64,000 nt of DNA from Proteocatella sp041738345. GTDB lineage: Bacteria; Bacillota; Clostridia; Peptostreptococcales; Filifactoraceae. Shown here one piece after another: positions 46,031 to 54,528 of this stretch; position 1 is the stretch's first letter, and each line of letters opens with the position of its first letter. The DNA lies in assembly GCA_041738345.1 (NCBI GenBank), contig JBGSPX010000009.1, positions 1 through 64,000 of the forward strand. The letters are read 5' to 3'. The position numbers were made by a program, and so were the translations under genes. Below the pieces are notes generated by a model. The model was given only the letters and a program-made list of their open reading frames with translations, did not search any database and had not been told where the DNA came from.

Positions 46031-46627
46031 ATGTTTATTAATACAAGATATTCTACTATATATGCTATTCAAAAAGATCAGAGAATAAGAGCTATAAGTG
46101 AACGTGAAAGTGATGAGCGAAGTAGATGGAGTTTTAGCGCGGAATTTGAAAATTCTTCAGAAAAGTCCAAAATGGACTATAATGAGTCCCAAAAAGAGAT
46201 TGTGGGAAAAGATGCAAAAACTGTAATTGAAAATATAAAATTCTTATCTGATGGAAAACCTTCGAGAATAGCTTCAACGGTAAGAGAACTTTATGAAGCA
46301 GATAGCATGCGATATGCTATGGAGTCAACTAATTTTATGGATTTGTCAGATAAAATAAAAGAATGGTTAGAAGTGGATACAGATGATGAAAATGTAGAGT
46401 CGTCTGAAACTGCAAAAAAAACTGAACAATCTAGTGGTCAAGGAGACGTGTATGTCGAAGAAGATTTTGCCAATAGTAAAGCGTATAGGGAAACAGTAGA
46501 AGAAAAAGTTTTAGAAGATACGGTCTTAAAACTTAAACCACAGGAGGATAATGAACTTCCTAAGGATTTATTTCTAGCAGAAATGGAGAAAGAACGATAT
46601 GGTTTTAATTTTAGAAAAATAAGCTAG
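46031..46627 (+). CDS. Unknown small acidic protein
   Basis: 198 aa with a GGTGGTGA-type ribosome site at 46018-46026. No signal peptide or membrane helix. Residues 40-115 could be helical (KDAKTVIENIKFLSDGKPSR), followed by a Ser/Thr/Glu-rich low-complexity linker (about 118-140) and a conserved-looking end (LPKDLFLAEMEKERYGFNF). It is not recognised. It stands alone between the dehydrogenase and its own strong terminator. A structural or regulatory adaptor is possible, but nothing in the sequence shows it. Confidence 0.65.
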   Translation: MFINTRYSTIYAIQKDQRIRAISERESDERSRWSFSAEFENSSEKSKMDYNESQKEIVGKDAKTVIENIKFLSDGKPSRIASTVRELYEADSMRYAMESTNFMDLSDKIKEWLEVDTDDENVESSETAKKTEQSSGQGDVYVEEDFANSKAYRETVEEKVLEDTVLKLKPQEDNELPKDLFLAEMEKERYGFNFRKIS

Positions 46628-46658
46628 GGAATTGAAATTTCAGTTCTCTAGTTTTTTT
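46624..46658 (+). terminator. Terminator overlapping the stop codon of the 46031 gene
   Basis: CTAGGGAATTGAAA folds onto TTTCAGTTCTCTAG (14 bp with G-T pairs), followed by seven T. The stem starts inside the stop codon. Confidence 0.87.
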
Positions 46659-46726
46659 GTGCTGTTTATAAGATTAGGGCAAGGGGTAAAAAATACTAAA
46701 GACTGAAAAAAAGGGGTGTTTATAAT

Positions 46727-49204
46727 TTGGAAGATTGTATATTTCAAAAAAGTGAAGATAGATTAAGACAAATAGTTGATAATATGGGAGAGGTTTTTTG
46801 GCTTAGAAATATAAATGAACATAAGATACTTTATATAAATCCAGGATTTGAAAAAATATGGGGAATTTCCCCTCAAACATTATATCAAACTCCGGATGCT
46901 TTTTTTGAGCCAATACATTCAGCGGATAGGGATAAGGTCCACTATGCATATAAGTCACTAGCTGAAGTTGGGTATTTTGATATTGAATATAGGATAAGAA
47001 ACAAAAATAATGAACTTAGATGGATTCACGATAGAGCTTTTCCTATAATGGATGAAAATGGACAAATTATAAAGGCAACTGGTATGGCACTTGATATAAC
47101 TAAACAAAAAGAATTTGAATTTACGCTTGAAGTACTTATTGATATGGCAAAAACTTTTATTAATATTCCCATAGAAGCTTTATCTAATGAAGTAAATAAA
47201 GCACTAGAACTTATGGGACGTTTTGTAAATTCAGATAGAGTATATATGTTTGACTATGATTTTTCATTAGGTATATGCAAAAATACTTTTGAGTGGTGTG
47301 CAGATAATATATCACCAGAGATTAACAATCTTCAAGAAGTGCCTCTTGAACTTATTCCAGAATGGGTAGATTCTCATCAATTAGGAAAAGAAATGTGCAT
47401 AGAGGATGTGTTTGCTATGCCAGAAGATAATGGAATAAGACAAATTTTAGAACCACAGGGGGTACAAAGTATATTAACACTGCCTTTAATTGAAAATCAA
47501 AATTTATGGGGCTTTGTGGGATTTGACTCTGTAAAATTAAAACATAATTATTCTAAAAAAGAAAGAAATATTTTAAGTGTATTTTGCGAGCTGCTTGTAA
47601 ATGTAAGGTCGAGGATAAATACTTTAGAAGAAATATCAAAAGCAAAAAAAATAGCAGAAGAAGCAAGTAAATCTAAATCTCTATTTTTAGCAAATATGAG
47701 CCATGAAATAAGAACTCCTTTAAATGGAGTTATAGGATTTACAGATCTTTTAATTAACACCGAATTAAATCAAGTTCAACGTCAATATACAAAAGACATA
47801 AATATTTCTGCAAAGGTGCTTTTAAATACCATAAACGATATACTTGATTTTTCAAAAATAGAAGCAGGTAAATTAGAGATAGAATATATTGAAAATGATA
47901 TAATGGATATTATTTATGAATCCATGGATATAGTTAAATATGATGCTAATCAAAAAGATGTAGAACTGGTACTTGATATATCAATGTATGCGCCTAGGAT
48001 AGTAAAGGTGGATTCTAAAAGGTTAAAACAGATTTTGATAAATCTATTAGGAAATGCTGTGAAATTTACGAGTAGTGGATATGTTAAGCTCAGCATGGAA
48101 TATACAAATATCAATGAAAATTTAGGTAAATTCAGTTTTTCTGTTAAAGATACTGGCATAGGGATATCTGAAGAAGATAGTTCCAAACTTTTTAAAGCAT
48201 TTTCTCAAGCAGATAGCTCTACGACTCGTAAATATGGTGGTACGGGACTAGGACTTATAATTTCAGATATGATTGCTAAGAAGATGGGCGGGAAAATATA
48301 TCTTGAAAGTATAAGGGGAGAAGGCAGTGAATTTTATTTTAGCATAGAACTTGAACATGAAAATTTTATTGATATTAATTCACAGGCGATTACAAGTCGT
48401 AAAGCAGTTATAATTGATGATAATTTGGAATCAGCAATCGCAATTCAAAAAATACTAAAATATGGAGGGCTTGAAAGTAGGGTATTTGAAAATGGGATAA
48501 GTGCACTCAAAGAAATTCAAGAAGGCGACTATCAACTTATTGTAGTGGATAAAAACCTACCGTATATGGATGGCATGCAGATAGCTAGATATATAAGAAA
48601 GGAACTCTCACAGGCTAAATCCAAAACATCCATTTTAGTTTTAGGGAAGAATTTAGAAGATAGAGATGAAGCGTTTGATGCATTGGAATTGGAATTTATA
48701 TCTAAACCAGTTAAGTTTGATGAATTAATAATTTTATTGAGACATCTAGGGCTATATGATAGTTCAAAAAATAATGCCATTAGGCCTATGGGGGCTAAAA
48801 AAGATATAAAGCTAAATGAGTCAAGTATAGGGATACTCATAGCAGAGGATGTAATTACAAATAGGACGCTAGTAAAGTCTATAATTGATACGTATTTTCC
48901 ATTTGTTAGTATATATGAAGCTTCTGATGGTCAGGAAGCTTTGGAAATGCTACAAAAATACGGAATGAAGCATATAAATTTAATACTGATGGATATTCAA
49001 ATGCCTAATATGGATGGCTTTGAAGCTACCAAAAAGATACGAGAAACTTATAAAGAAAATAGAGTTCCAATAGTAGCACTTACGGCAGGCGTTTTGAGGG
49101 AGGACAAGGATAAAGCTTTTTCTGTAGGAATTGATGATTTTTTAAGTAAACCGTTAGAGGTTAAACGGCTTGTAGATACAATAAGTAAATATTTAAATCA
49201 ATAA
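46727..49204 (+). CDS. Soluble hybrid histidine kinase (PAS-GAF-HisKA-HATPase-REC-REC)
   Basis: 825 aa, TTG start with AAGGGGTG at 46711-46718. PAS/PAC (about 1-130), GAF (about 135-300), HisKA with phospho-His326 in NMSHEIRTPLNG, HATPase (about 430-545; GTGLGL box), REC1 (about 565-685, Asp608) and REC2 (about 703-823, Asp756 in MDIQMPNMDG). No membrane helices, so it senses an internal signal, perhaps redox or a small ligand through PAS/GAF. Two receiver domains without an Hpt domain suggest a phosphorelay completed by a partner elsewhere. No output regulator is next to it. Confidence 0.93.
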   Translation: MEDCIFQKSEDRLRQIVDNMGEVFWLRNINEHKILYINPGFEKIWGISPQTLYQTPDAFFEPIHSADRDKVHYAYKSLAEVGYFDIEYRIRNKNNELRWIHDRAFPIMDENGQIIKATGMALDITKQKEFEFTLEVLIDMAKTFINIPIEALSNEVNKALELMGRFVNSDRVYMFDYDFSLGICKNTFEWCADNISPEINNLQEVPLELIPEWVDSHQLGKEMCIEDVFAMPEDNGIRQILEPQGVQSILTLPLIENQNLWGFVGFDSVKLKHNYSKKERNILSVFCELLVNVRSRINTLEEISKAKKIAEEASKSKSLFLANMSHEIRTPLNGVIGFTDLLINTELNQVQRQYTKDINISAKVLLNTINDILDFSKIEAGKLEIEYIENDIMDIIYESMDIVKYDANQKDVELVLDISMYAPRIVKVDSKRLKQILINLLGNAVKFTSSGYVKLSMEYTNINENLGKFSFSVKDTGIGISEEDSSKLFKAFSQADSSTTRKYGGTGLGLIISDMIAKKMGGKIYLESIRGEGSEFYFSIELEHENFIDINSQAITSRKAVIIDDNLESAIAIQKILKYGGLESRVFENGISALKEIQEGDYQLIVVDKNLPYMDGMQIARYIRKELSQAKSKTSILVLGKNLEDRDEAFDALELEFISKPVKFDELIILLRHLGLYDSSKNNAIRPMGAKKDIKLNESSIGILIAEDVITNRTLVKSIIDTYFPFVSIYEASDGQEALEMLQKYGMKHINLILMDIQMPNMDGFEATKKIRETYKENRVPIVALTAGVLREDKDKAFSVGIDDFLSKPLEVKRLVDTISKYLNQ

Positions 49205-49225
49205 TTTGTTATGCTACTTCTTGAG

Positions 49226-49254
49226 TTGATAGGAAAGTCTATTTGTGTTAAACT
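49226..49254 (+). promoter_or_regulatory. Promoter of the FecCD-type ABC importer
   Basis: TTGATA (49226-49231) and TAAACT (49249-49254) lie 17 bp apart, upstream of the binding-protein gene. No clear Fur box or riboswitch was seen in the 100-bp leader. Confidence 0.6.
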
Positions 49255-49307
49255 AATAAAAGCGTTAAAAAAACGACATTAAATATTGACAAGAAAGAAG
49301 GAGTATT

Positions 49308-50324
49308 ATGAAACGATTAAAGGCAATATGTATGATAGCTATACTATCGCTAACTATGATTACAGGATGCACAAGTAAGCCAACTGAAACGCAAACGGAT
49401 CAGAATCAAAGCATTTCGCTAGAGCAACCGCTTACGTTAGATTTTGTGCAAACGAGCAGACATGATGATAGCGTAAATAAATTTTCTATGACTTATGATA
49501 AAAAACCTCAAAATTCGCTTGCAATAACAAATGCAATGATAGAGATGATGCTTTCATTAGGGCTTGAAAATGAAATGGCAGGAACCGCATATGCAGAAAA
49601 TAATGTATTGGAATCACTACAAGCTTCATATGATAAGGTACCCGTTATGAGTGAAACCTATCCATCAAAGGAAGAAATTCTAGCAAATAATGTAGATTTT
49701 ATAATTGGCTGGGGTGGCGATTTTAATGATAAGGGTGTAGGGAGCCTTGAATGGCTAAATGAAAAAGGGATAAAAATCTATATTCCAAGATCAGTGGAAG
49801 CAGATGCAACTGTAGATAGTATATATGAAGATTTTAATAACTTAGGGAAAATATTTGGAGTTTCAGATAAAGCAGAGCAAGTAAATGCAAATATAAAACA
49901 AAAGCTTGAGGAAGTATCTCAAAAAACAGCACAGGTAGATAAAAAGGTAAAGGTTATGGGTTATGACTCAGCGAGTAATGGTGCAGTTGTAATTGGTAAA
50001 GGGATAAACAATGAGATAATAAATTTAGCGCAGGGCGAAAATATATTTTCAGACCAAGAAAAGGCCTATCCAGAAGTTTCTTGGGAGGAAATTGTTAAAA
50101 GAAATCCAGAGGCTATAATTGTACTAGAGTACTCAGTAAATACAGGCGGACTTACATTTGAAGAAAAAGTAAAAGAGCTAAAGGAAAACTCAGCCCTTAA
50201 AAACGTAACCGCAATAAAGAATAATAACTTTATAAAGTTAGATTTAGCTGAACTTTATCCTGGAGAAAGAACGCCACTTACGGTAGAAAAGCTTGCGAAA
50301 AGTTTTTATCCAGAAAAATTTTAG
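49308..50324 (+). CDS. ABC importer binding lipoprotein, FhuD/BtuF fold
   Basis: 338 aa. Lipobox ITGC with lipidated Cys21, then a type III (helical-hinge) binding protein: LAITNAMIEMMLSLG, ILANNVDFIIGWGGDF and a C-terminal EIVKRNPEAIIVLEY stretch. This fold binds iron-siderophores, heme or cobalamin. The N-terminal HDDSVNKFSM region is not diagnostic. It is the first gene of a three-gene importer. The genome neighbourhood does not settle the substrate: B12 is possible given the nearby B12 focus, but no riboswitch controls it. Confidence 0.88.
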   Translation: MKRLKAICMIAILSLTMITGCTSKPTETQTDQNQSISLEQPLTLDFVQTSRHDDSVNKFSMTYDKKPQNSLAITNAMIEMMLSLGLENEMAGTAYAENNVLESLQASYDKVPVMSETYPSKEEILANNVDFIIGWGGDFNDKGVGSLEWLNEKGIKIYIPRSVEADATVDSIYEDFNNLGKIFGVSDKAEQVNANIKQKLEEVSQKTAQVDKKVKVMGYDSASNGAVVIGKGINNEIINLAQGENIFSDQEKAYPEVSWEEIVKRNPEAIIVLEYSVNTGGLTFEEKVKELKENSALKNVTAIKNNNFIKLDLAELYPGERTPLTVEKLAKSFYPEKF

Positions 50325-50336
50325 TAGGGGATTATT

Positions 50337-51395
50337 ATGCTTAATATCATAAAAAAACAAAGCCTGCTGTCAAAACTTATAGTTTTGGCAGTAATTCTTT
50401 TTTTAGCAGTAATTTTTTCAGTAACACAAGGAAGCGTAAAAATTGACATCGATATAACCTACAAATCCTTGATAAATAGTATATTGGGGAAGAATTTATT
50501 TGAAGTATATTGGGACAGTAGCATAGACAGTATAATATATGAATTAAGGCTTCCTAGAATTATATTAGCCTGTATAAGTGGGGCATCTCTTGCCTTAGCA
50601 GGAGTGCTTATGCAGAGTCTTACAAGAAACTCTCTTGCAGACCCATATATATTAGGAATATCATCAGGGGCATCGGCAGGAGCTACGCTAGCTATTGTAT
50701 TTGGAGGTTTTTCTTTTTTAGGTTCGAATATGACGGTTGTAATAGGGGCATTTTTTGGGGCAGCGATGAGCTCGTTTTTAGTATTTTTCCTATCAGATGT
50801 ATCGAAAAGCTTTTCTAAAACTAAGCTTGTTTTAACTGGAATAGCAGTATCTTCTATATTTGGAGCGCTTACGACGCTTGTGGTGACATATGCAAAAAAT
50901 GACAGTCTAGTTAAATCTGCCATTTTTTGGGTAGCAGGAAGTCTTTCAGGGGCAAATTATGCTCAAATAAAAGTCGCATTAAGCATAATGTTTATCTGCA
51001 CGCTGATAATTATTTATATTGGAAGAGATTTAGATTTATTTATACTTGGAGAAAATATAGCAAGAAATATGGGAATACACATAGAAAGAACTGTAGGGAT
51101 AGTTTTTGTAATTGCGACGATATTAACGGGAACGATTGTTTCTTTTATAGGAGTAGTGGGTTTTGTGGGGCTTTTGGTACCACATATAGCAAGACAGTTT
51201 GTGGGATCTTCCCATAGGAAGGTTATACCTGTAAGTATGCTTATAGGCGCAATTTTAATGGTATTTACAGATACTTTAGGAAGAACGCTCATATCTCCAC
51301 AGGAAATTCCATTAGGAGTTATAACTGCGCTTATTGGAGGGCCTTTTTTCTTATTCTTACTAAAGCAGAGCTCATATAATTTTGGAGGAAAATAA
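50337..51395 (+). CDS. ABC importer permease, FecCD/BtuC family
   Basis: 352 aa with about nine or ten membrane helices. FecCD landmarks: LRLPRIILACISGASLALAG, NSLADPYILGISSGASAG, VGFVGLLVPHIAR and TLGRTLISPQEIPLGVITALIGGPFF. It forms the homodimeric pore for the upstream lipoprotein. Spacing is 12 bp from the binding protein, and the ATPase gene begins immediately after its stop. Confidence 0.95.
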   Translation: MLNIIKKQSLLSKLIVLAVILFLAVIFSVTQGSVKIDIDITYKSLINSILGKNLFEVYWDSSIDSIIYELRLPRIILACISGASLALAGVLMQSLTRNSLADPYILGISSGASAGATLAIVFGGFSFLGSNMTVVIGAFFGAAMSSFLVFFLSDVSKSFSKTKLVLTGIAVSSIFGALTTLVVTYAKNDSLVKSAIFWVAGSLSGANYAQIKVALSIMFICTLIIIYIGRDLDLFILGENIARNMGIHIERTVGIVFVIATILTGTIVSFIGVVGFVGLLVPHIARQFVGSSHRKVIPVSMLIGAILMVFTDTLGRTLISPQEIPLGVITALIGGPFFLFLLKQSSYNFGGK

Positions 51396-52163
51396 ATGCT
51401 AGAAATTAAAAATGTGAATTGCAGTATAGGAAACTGTGACATAGTAAAAGGAGTGAACCTTAAAGCGCATAAGGGTCAATTTATAGCACTTATAGGGCCA
51501 AATGGATGTGGGAAAACGACCCTTTTAAAAACTATATATAGAGAGTTGAAACCTAAGTCAGGAGTTATTTATATAAGGGGAGAAGAAATCTCAGGGATTT
51601 CAAATAAAGAATTATCAGGACTTTTGGCGAGTGTAGCGCAGGAACATAATGTAGAATTTGACTTTACGGTCAAAGAAATTATAAATATGGGGCGATATTC
51701 TAAATTAGGTAGATTTGCGTTTTTGGGAGAAGAAGATGAACGGCTTGTAAGAAATGCTTTAGAAAAAGTGGGACTTATAGGTATGGAGGAGCGAAACTTT
51801 TTGAGTCTTTCGGGAGGAGAAAAACAAAGAGTTATGATTGCGCTGGCGCTGGCGCAGAATCCGGAAATTATAGTATTAGATGAGCCAACAAACCATTTGG
51901 ACATAAAATATCAGTTAGAAATAATTCATATGCTTAGACATCTAGATATAACGGTAGTTACTACACTTCATGATATGAATATTGTAGGGACATACTCGGA
52001 TTATATATATGCTATGAAAAACGGAAAGATAGTTGCAGAAGGTGCGGTTGAAGACGTTTTTACAGAAGCTTTTTTTGATAAGGTATTTGAAATAGAGGCT
52101 TATGTATATAAAAATCCTAAAAATGGAAAAATTAATATAAGCTATTTGCACTGCTGTAAATAA
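51396..52163 (+). CDS. ABC importer ATPase, FecE/BtuD type
   Basis: 255 aa. Walker A GPNGCGKTT, signature LSGGEKQRVMIALALAQ, Walker B IIVLDEPTNHLD, switch His in TTLHDMN. It powers the FecCD-type importer. GGAGGA at 51384-51389 lies in the end of the permease gene, and the ATG abuts the permease stop codon. The last residues (ISYLHCCK) are cysteine-rich compared with usual FecE proteins, without clear meaning. Confidence 0.95.
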   Translation: MLEIKNVNCSIGNCDIVKGVNLKAHKGQFIALIGPNGCGKTTLLKTIYRELKPKSGVIYIRGEEISGISNKELSGLLASVAQEHNVEFDFTVKEIINMGRYSKLGRFAFLGEEDERLVRNALEKVGLIGMEERNFLSLSGGEKQRVMIALALAQNPEIIVLDEPTNHLDIKYQLEIIHMLRHLDITVVTTLHDMNIVGTYSDYIYAMKNGKIVAEGAVEDVFTEAFFDKVFEIEAYVYKNPKNGKINISYLHCCK

Positions 52164-52263
52164 AAAAGTTTATTTTTATAAAATTCAGTTTTTGGGGTAT
52201 ATTAATATATGTTGATATAAAATAAATTTTTTGGTGTAGACTAAATAATTGGGAGGGGAGTTT

Positions 52264-52764
52264 ATGCAAATTTGTTGCACAAAAAAACTTACGGCAGTTT
52301 CAGGGGTGGAAGTAGATAAGTATTGTAGCGAGCAAGATGATTTTTTTATATGGAGTGCCAATATAGTAAGTGTGGATTTTCAAAAACTTTTGGTAGCAGT
52401 TAATGATAGGACTCATTTTGGATTTGTAAAATATGGAATTGAGATTGAGGATTTTAAAAATTTAGAGCAGTATATAAAATCTGGAATAAGAAAATCCTTT
52501 GAAGCAGAGAATATAGAGCCTGAGCTTATTGAGAAATATTTTAAAAATGCAGGAACTATAAAATTTTCTTGGACAAAAGGGCCAGTACATGTATCAAGAC
52601 TCAATAGAGTGGTACTAAAAGCAGAGTCTTTCGCAAAACATTTGGATAGAGAAAGTATATACCAACCTAAAGTTACTAAGCTTATAAATGGTCATTTCGA
52701 TACATATGGTGAAACGGAAATACCATATCAGAATCTACTTAAAGCGTTTGAGAATTTAAAATAA
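52264..52764 (+). CDS. DUF6933-like unknown protein
   Basis: 166 aa. The ATG at 52264, preceded by GGGAGGGGAG, is preferred to an upstream in-frame TTG that lies before the ribosome site. The start (MQICCTKKLTA) and the later SRLNRVVLKAESFAKHL resemble DUF6933-type proteins as I recall them, which have no known function. No signal peptide. It stands alone, with a strong terminator after it, between the ABC importer and the pilus locus. Confidence 0.65.
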   Translation: MQICCTKKLTAVSGVEVDKYCSEQDDFFIWSANIVSVDFQKLLVAVNDRTHFGFVKYGIEIEDFKNLEQYIKSGIRKSFEAENIEPELIEKYFKNAGTIKFSWTKGPVHVSRLNRVVLKAESFAKHLDRESIYQPKVTKLINGHFDTYGETEIPYQNLLKAFENLK

Positions 52765-52768
52765 GAAT

Positions 52769-52823
52769 AAAAAACAAAAACTTTTGGATTTTTTTACAGA
52801 AAATTCGAAAGTTTTTGTTTTTT
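52769..52823 (+). terminator. Terminator before the Tad pilus locus
   Basis: AAAAACAAAAACTTT pairs with AAAGTTTTTGTTTTT across a T-rich loop, about 15 bp. It separates the DUF6933-like gene from the pilus locus. Confidence 0.85.
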
Positions 52824-52863
52824 ATGGGTAAAAGTAATTAAGGTAAACTTAAAGAGGTGTTAT

Positions 52864-53508
52864 ATGAGAATAAATTTATATATAATTTTTAGTATTATAT
52901 TAGGACTTAGTATTCCTAGTATCAGCTTCAAATTAATTGAATATAAGTGTTCAAAGTCAAATTTAGAAGTGCCAAAAGTATTTTCTAAAGCAATATATAT
53001 TTATATAAGTTTAATACTAGGTTCTATCGGATTTATTATAGGGGCATTAGACGTGGCGGTATATGTATATATATTTACGATTATATTAATTGGAATTTCA
53101 CTTAGTATTTCTCTTATCGATTTAAAGATTAGTATAATACCAAATGAGATGCTCCTTATTATATTTTTTGTAGGTATAATATTTAGATTTTTTATAGGTG
53201 GATTTAGTGGCATAATAAATTCTTTTATAGGTGCAGGTATAATGGCTATATTTTTTGGAATAAGTACGATAATATTTGGAACTTCAAAGCTTGGCGCAGG
53301 AGATATAAAGCTTGCAACTGTATCAGGATTCATAGCTTCTTTTGAGTATTTATCCACACTACTTTTTATGATGGCACTTTCAATTGGGATTGTATGCACT
53401 ATTGGATTAATCAGCAAAAAGCTAAAGCGCACAGATATGATTCCTTTTGCCGGATTTATAATTTTTGGAATGGATATGGCATTATTACAAGGTCTAATAT
53501 TGTTATAA
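52864..53508 (+). CDS. tadV: Tad prepilin peptidase (TadV/CpaA, A24 family)
   Basis: 214 aa with about six membrane helices. The two aspartates of type IV prepilin peptidases are in SLIDLKISIIPNEM and LGAGDIKLA (GxGD-type). It lacks the N-terminal methyltransferase domain of PilD, as usual for CpaA/TadV. It would cleave the Flp, TadE and perhaps TadG leaders after glycine. It is the first gene of the pilus locus, 10 bp after the ribosome-site region of a short leader. Confidence 0.93.
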   Translation: MRINLYIIFSIILGLSIPSISFKLIEYKCSKSNLEVPKVFSKAIYIYISLILGSIGFIIGALDVAVYVYIFTIILIGISLSISLIDLKISIIPNEMLLIIFFVGIIFRFFIGGFSGIINSFIGAGIMAIFFGISTIIFGTSKLGAGDIKLATVSGFIASFEYLSTLLFMMALSIGIVCTIGLISKKLKRTDMIPFAGFIIFGMDMALLQGLILL

Positions 53509-53527
53509 AGATTAGGGGGTGTTTTTA

Positions 53528-53713
53528 TTGATTGAACTTTTTAGGGTTTTAAAAACAAATGAGCGAGGGCAGGGAATGGTAGAGTATGGCATAATTGTAG
53601 CGCTAGTAGTAGTAATTGCAGTTTCGGTATTTGCTCAAGGAGGAGCACTTGGAACTGCTATAACAGGTCTATTTACAAGACTATCTACTTCTGTGGGAGG
53701 GGTATCACCTTGA
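53528..53713 (+). CDS. flp: Flp-type pilin 1
   Basis: 61 aa from a TTG start at 53528, chosen because AGGGGG lies about 8 bp upstream. An in-frame GTG at 53519 would overlap that site. The class IVb leader ends in NERG, and cleavage would leave QGMVEY with Glu+5 and Tyr+6, the Flp consensus. A hydrophobic helix follows (GIIVALVVVIAVSVF). It would be the main fibre subunit together with its neighbour. Confidence 0.93.
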   Translation: MIELFRVLKTNERGQGMVEYGIIVALVVVIAVSVFAQGGALGTAITGLFTRLSTSVGGVSP

Positions 53714-53856
53714 TGGGATGTTAAATTATTGGTATAACTATACTCTAATTCAGTCCATAATATTTTTGTAAGTAAACGTTATATGGAATGTTCTGTGGGT
53801 ATAATATATATATAGTAAAACTTATGAATGATTTGCTTAGGTAGGAGGTGCCTATT

Positions 53857-54042
53857 ATGAGGATCTTTCTAAATTGGCTCAGAGCAAATGAGCGTGGTCA
53901 AGGTATGGTAGAGTATGGAATTATCGTAGCATTAGTAGTAGTAATTGCAGTAGCAGTATTCGCACAAGGGGGAACGTTGGGATCTGCTGTAACTGGTTTA
54001 TTTACAAGACTTGCAACCGCTGTAGGCGCAGCGACTCCTTAA
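53857..54042 (+). CDS. flp: Flp-type pilin 2
   Basis: 61 aa from the ATG at 53857 with AGGAGG 8 bp upstream. It is nearly the same protein as pilin 1 with the same cleavage site (RG/QGMVEY), and differs mostly in the leader and in the C-terminal ten residues (LATAVGAATP). A TATAAT at 53800-53805 in the gap may give it its own promoter, though no good -35 was found. It has the stronger ribosome site of the two pilins, so it may be the major subunit. Confidence 0.94.
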   Translation: MRIFLNWLRANERGQGMVEYGIIVALVVVIAVAVFAQGGTLGSAVTGLFTRLATAVGAATP

Positions 54043-54055
54043 GGAAAGACGAAAC

Positions 54056-54078
54056 GGACGGGATTTCCGTCCTTTTTT
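54056..54078 (+). terminator. Terminator between the pilin genes and the assembly genes
   Basis: GGACGG and CCGTCC form a GC-rich stem with a 5-nt loop and TTTTTT after it, 14 bp past the second pilin. Partial termination here would give more pilin than assembly machinery. Confidence 0.85.
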
Positions 54079-54098
54079 ACATAAAGGAGGTGGGAGCA

Positions 54099-54506
54099 GT
54101 GTCAAAGCTAAAGTTTGAAGATGGGCAATCGATGGTGGAATTTGCAATTGCACTTATGTTTTTGGTTATGTTTTTAATAGGGATTATGGAATTTAGTTGG
54201 CTTATGGGCAATAAACTGCTTGCCACTCATGCTTCGAGAGAAGGGGCTAGATATGCTTCAGTGCACACTGGAGACAGTGACTTAAATGCAAACACAGTGC
54301 TTATAGTAGAAGAAGCGCTTGTGATTGATGCAAAATCTTTTCCTGGATATACTATAACTATAACGCCTAAATCTGATGCCTCACTTGGCGATAGAATTGA
54401 GGTTTCAATATCATACAGCATTCCACATCTGACAGGATTAATACCTTCTGCGGTTGTAGCAAATCCATTTCCGATAAATGCAAAAACTACTATGAAAAGT
54501 GAATAG
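54099..54506 (+). CDS. tadE: TadE-like minor pseudopilin
   Basis: 135 aa from the GTG at 54099, 8 bp after AAAGGAGG (54083-54090). A GTG at 54090 would lie inside the ribosome site. The TadE signature DGQSMVEFAIALMFLVM gives a short leader, then a membrane helix and a small outer domain with ASREGARYA. It is probably processed by the TadV-type peptidase and helps start or tip the fibre. It is followed after 22 bp by two TadG-like genes. Confidence 0.9.
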   Translation: MSKLKFEDGQSMVEFAIALMFLVMFLIGIMEFSWLMGNKLLATHASREGARYASVHTGDSDLNANTVLIVEEALVIDAKSFPGYTITITPKSDASLGDRIEVSISYSIPHLTGLIPSAVVANPFPINAKTTMKSE

Positions 54507-54528
54507 ATATTTAAATGGGGGGAGTAAG

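Noticed and set aside
50927..51217. 96-codon plus-strand frame inside the FecCD permease gene
   Set aside because: It is out of frame with a clear permease and has no ribosome site or homology I recognise.
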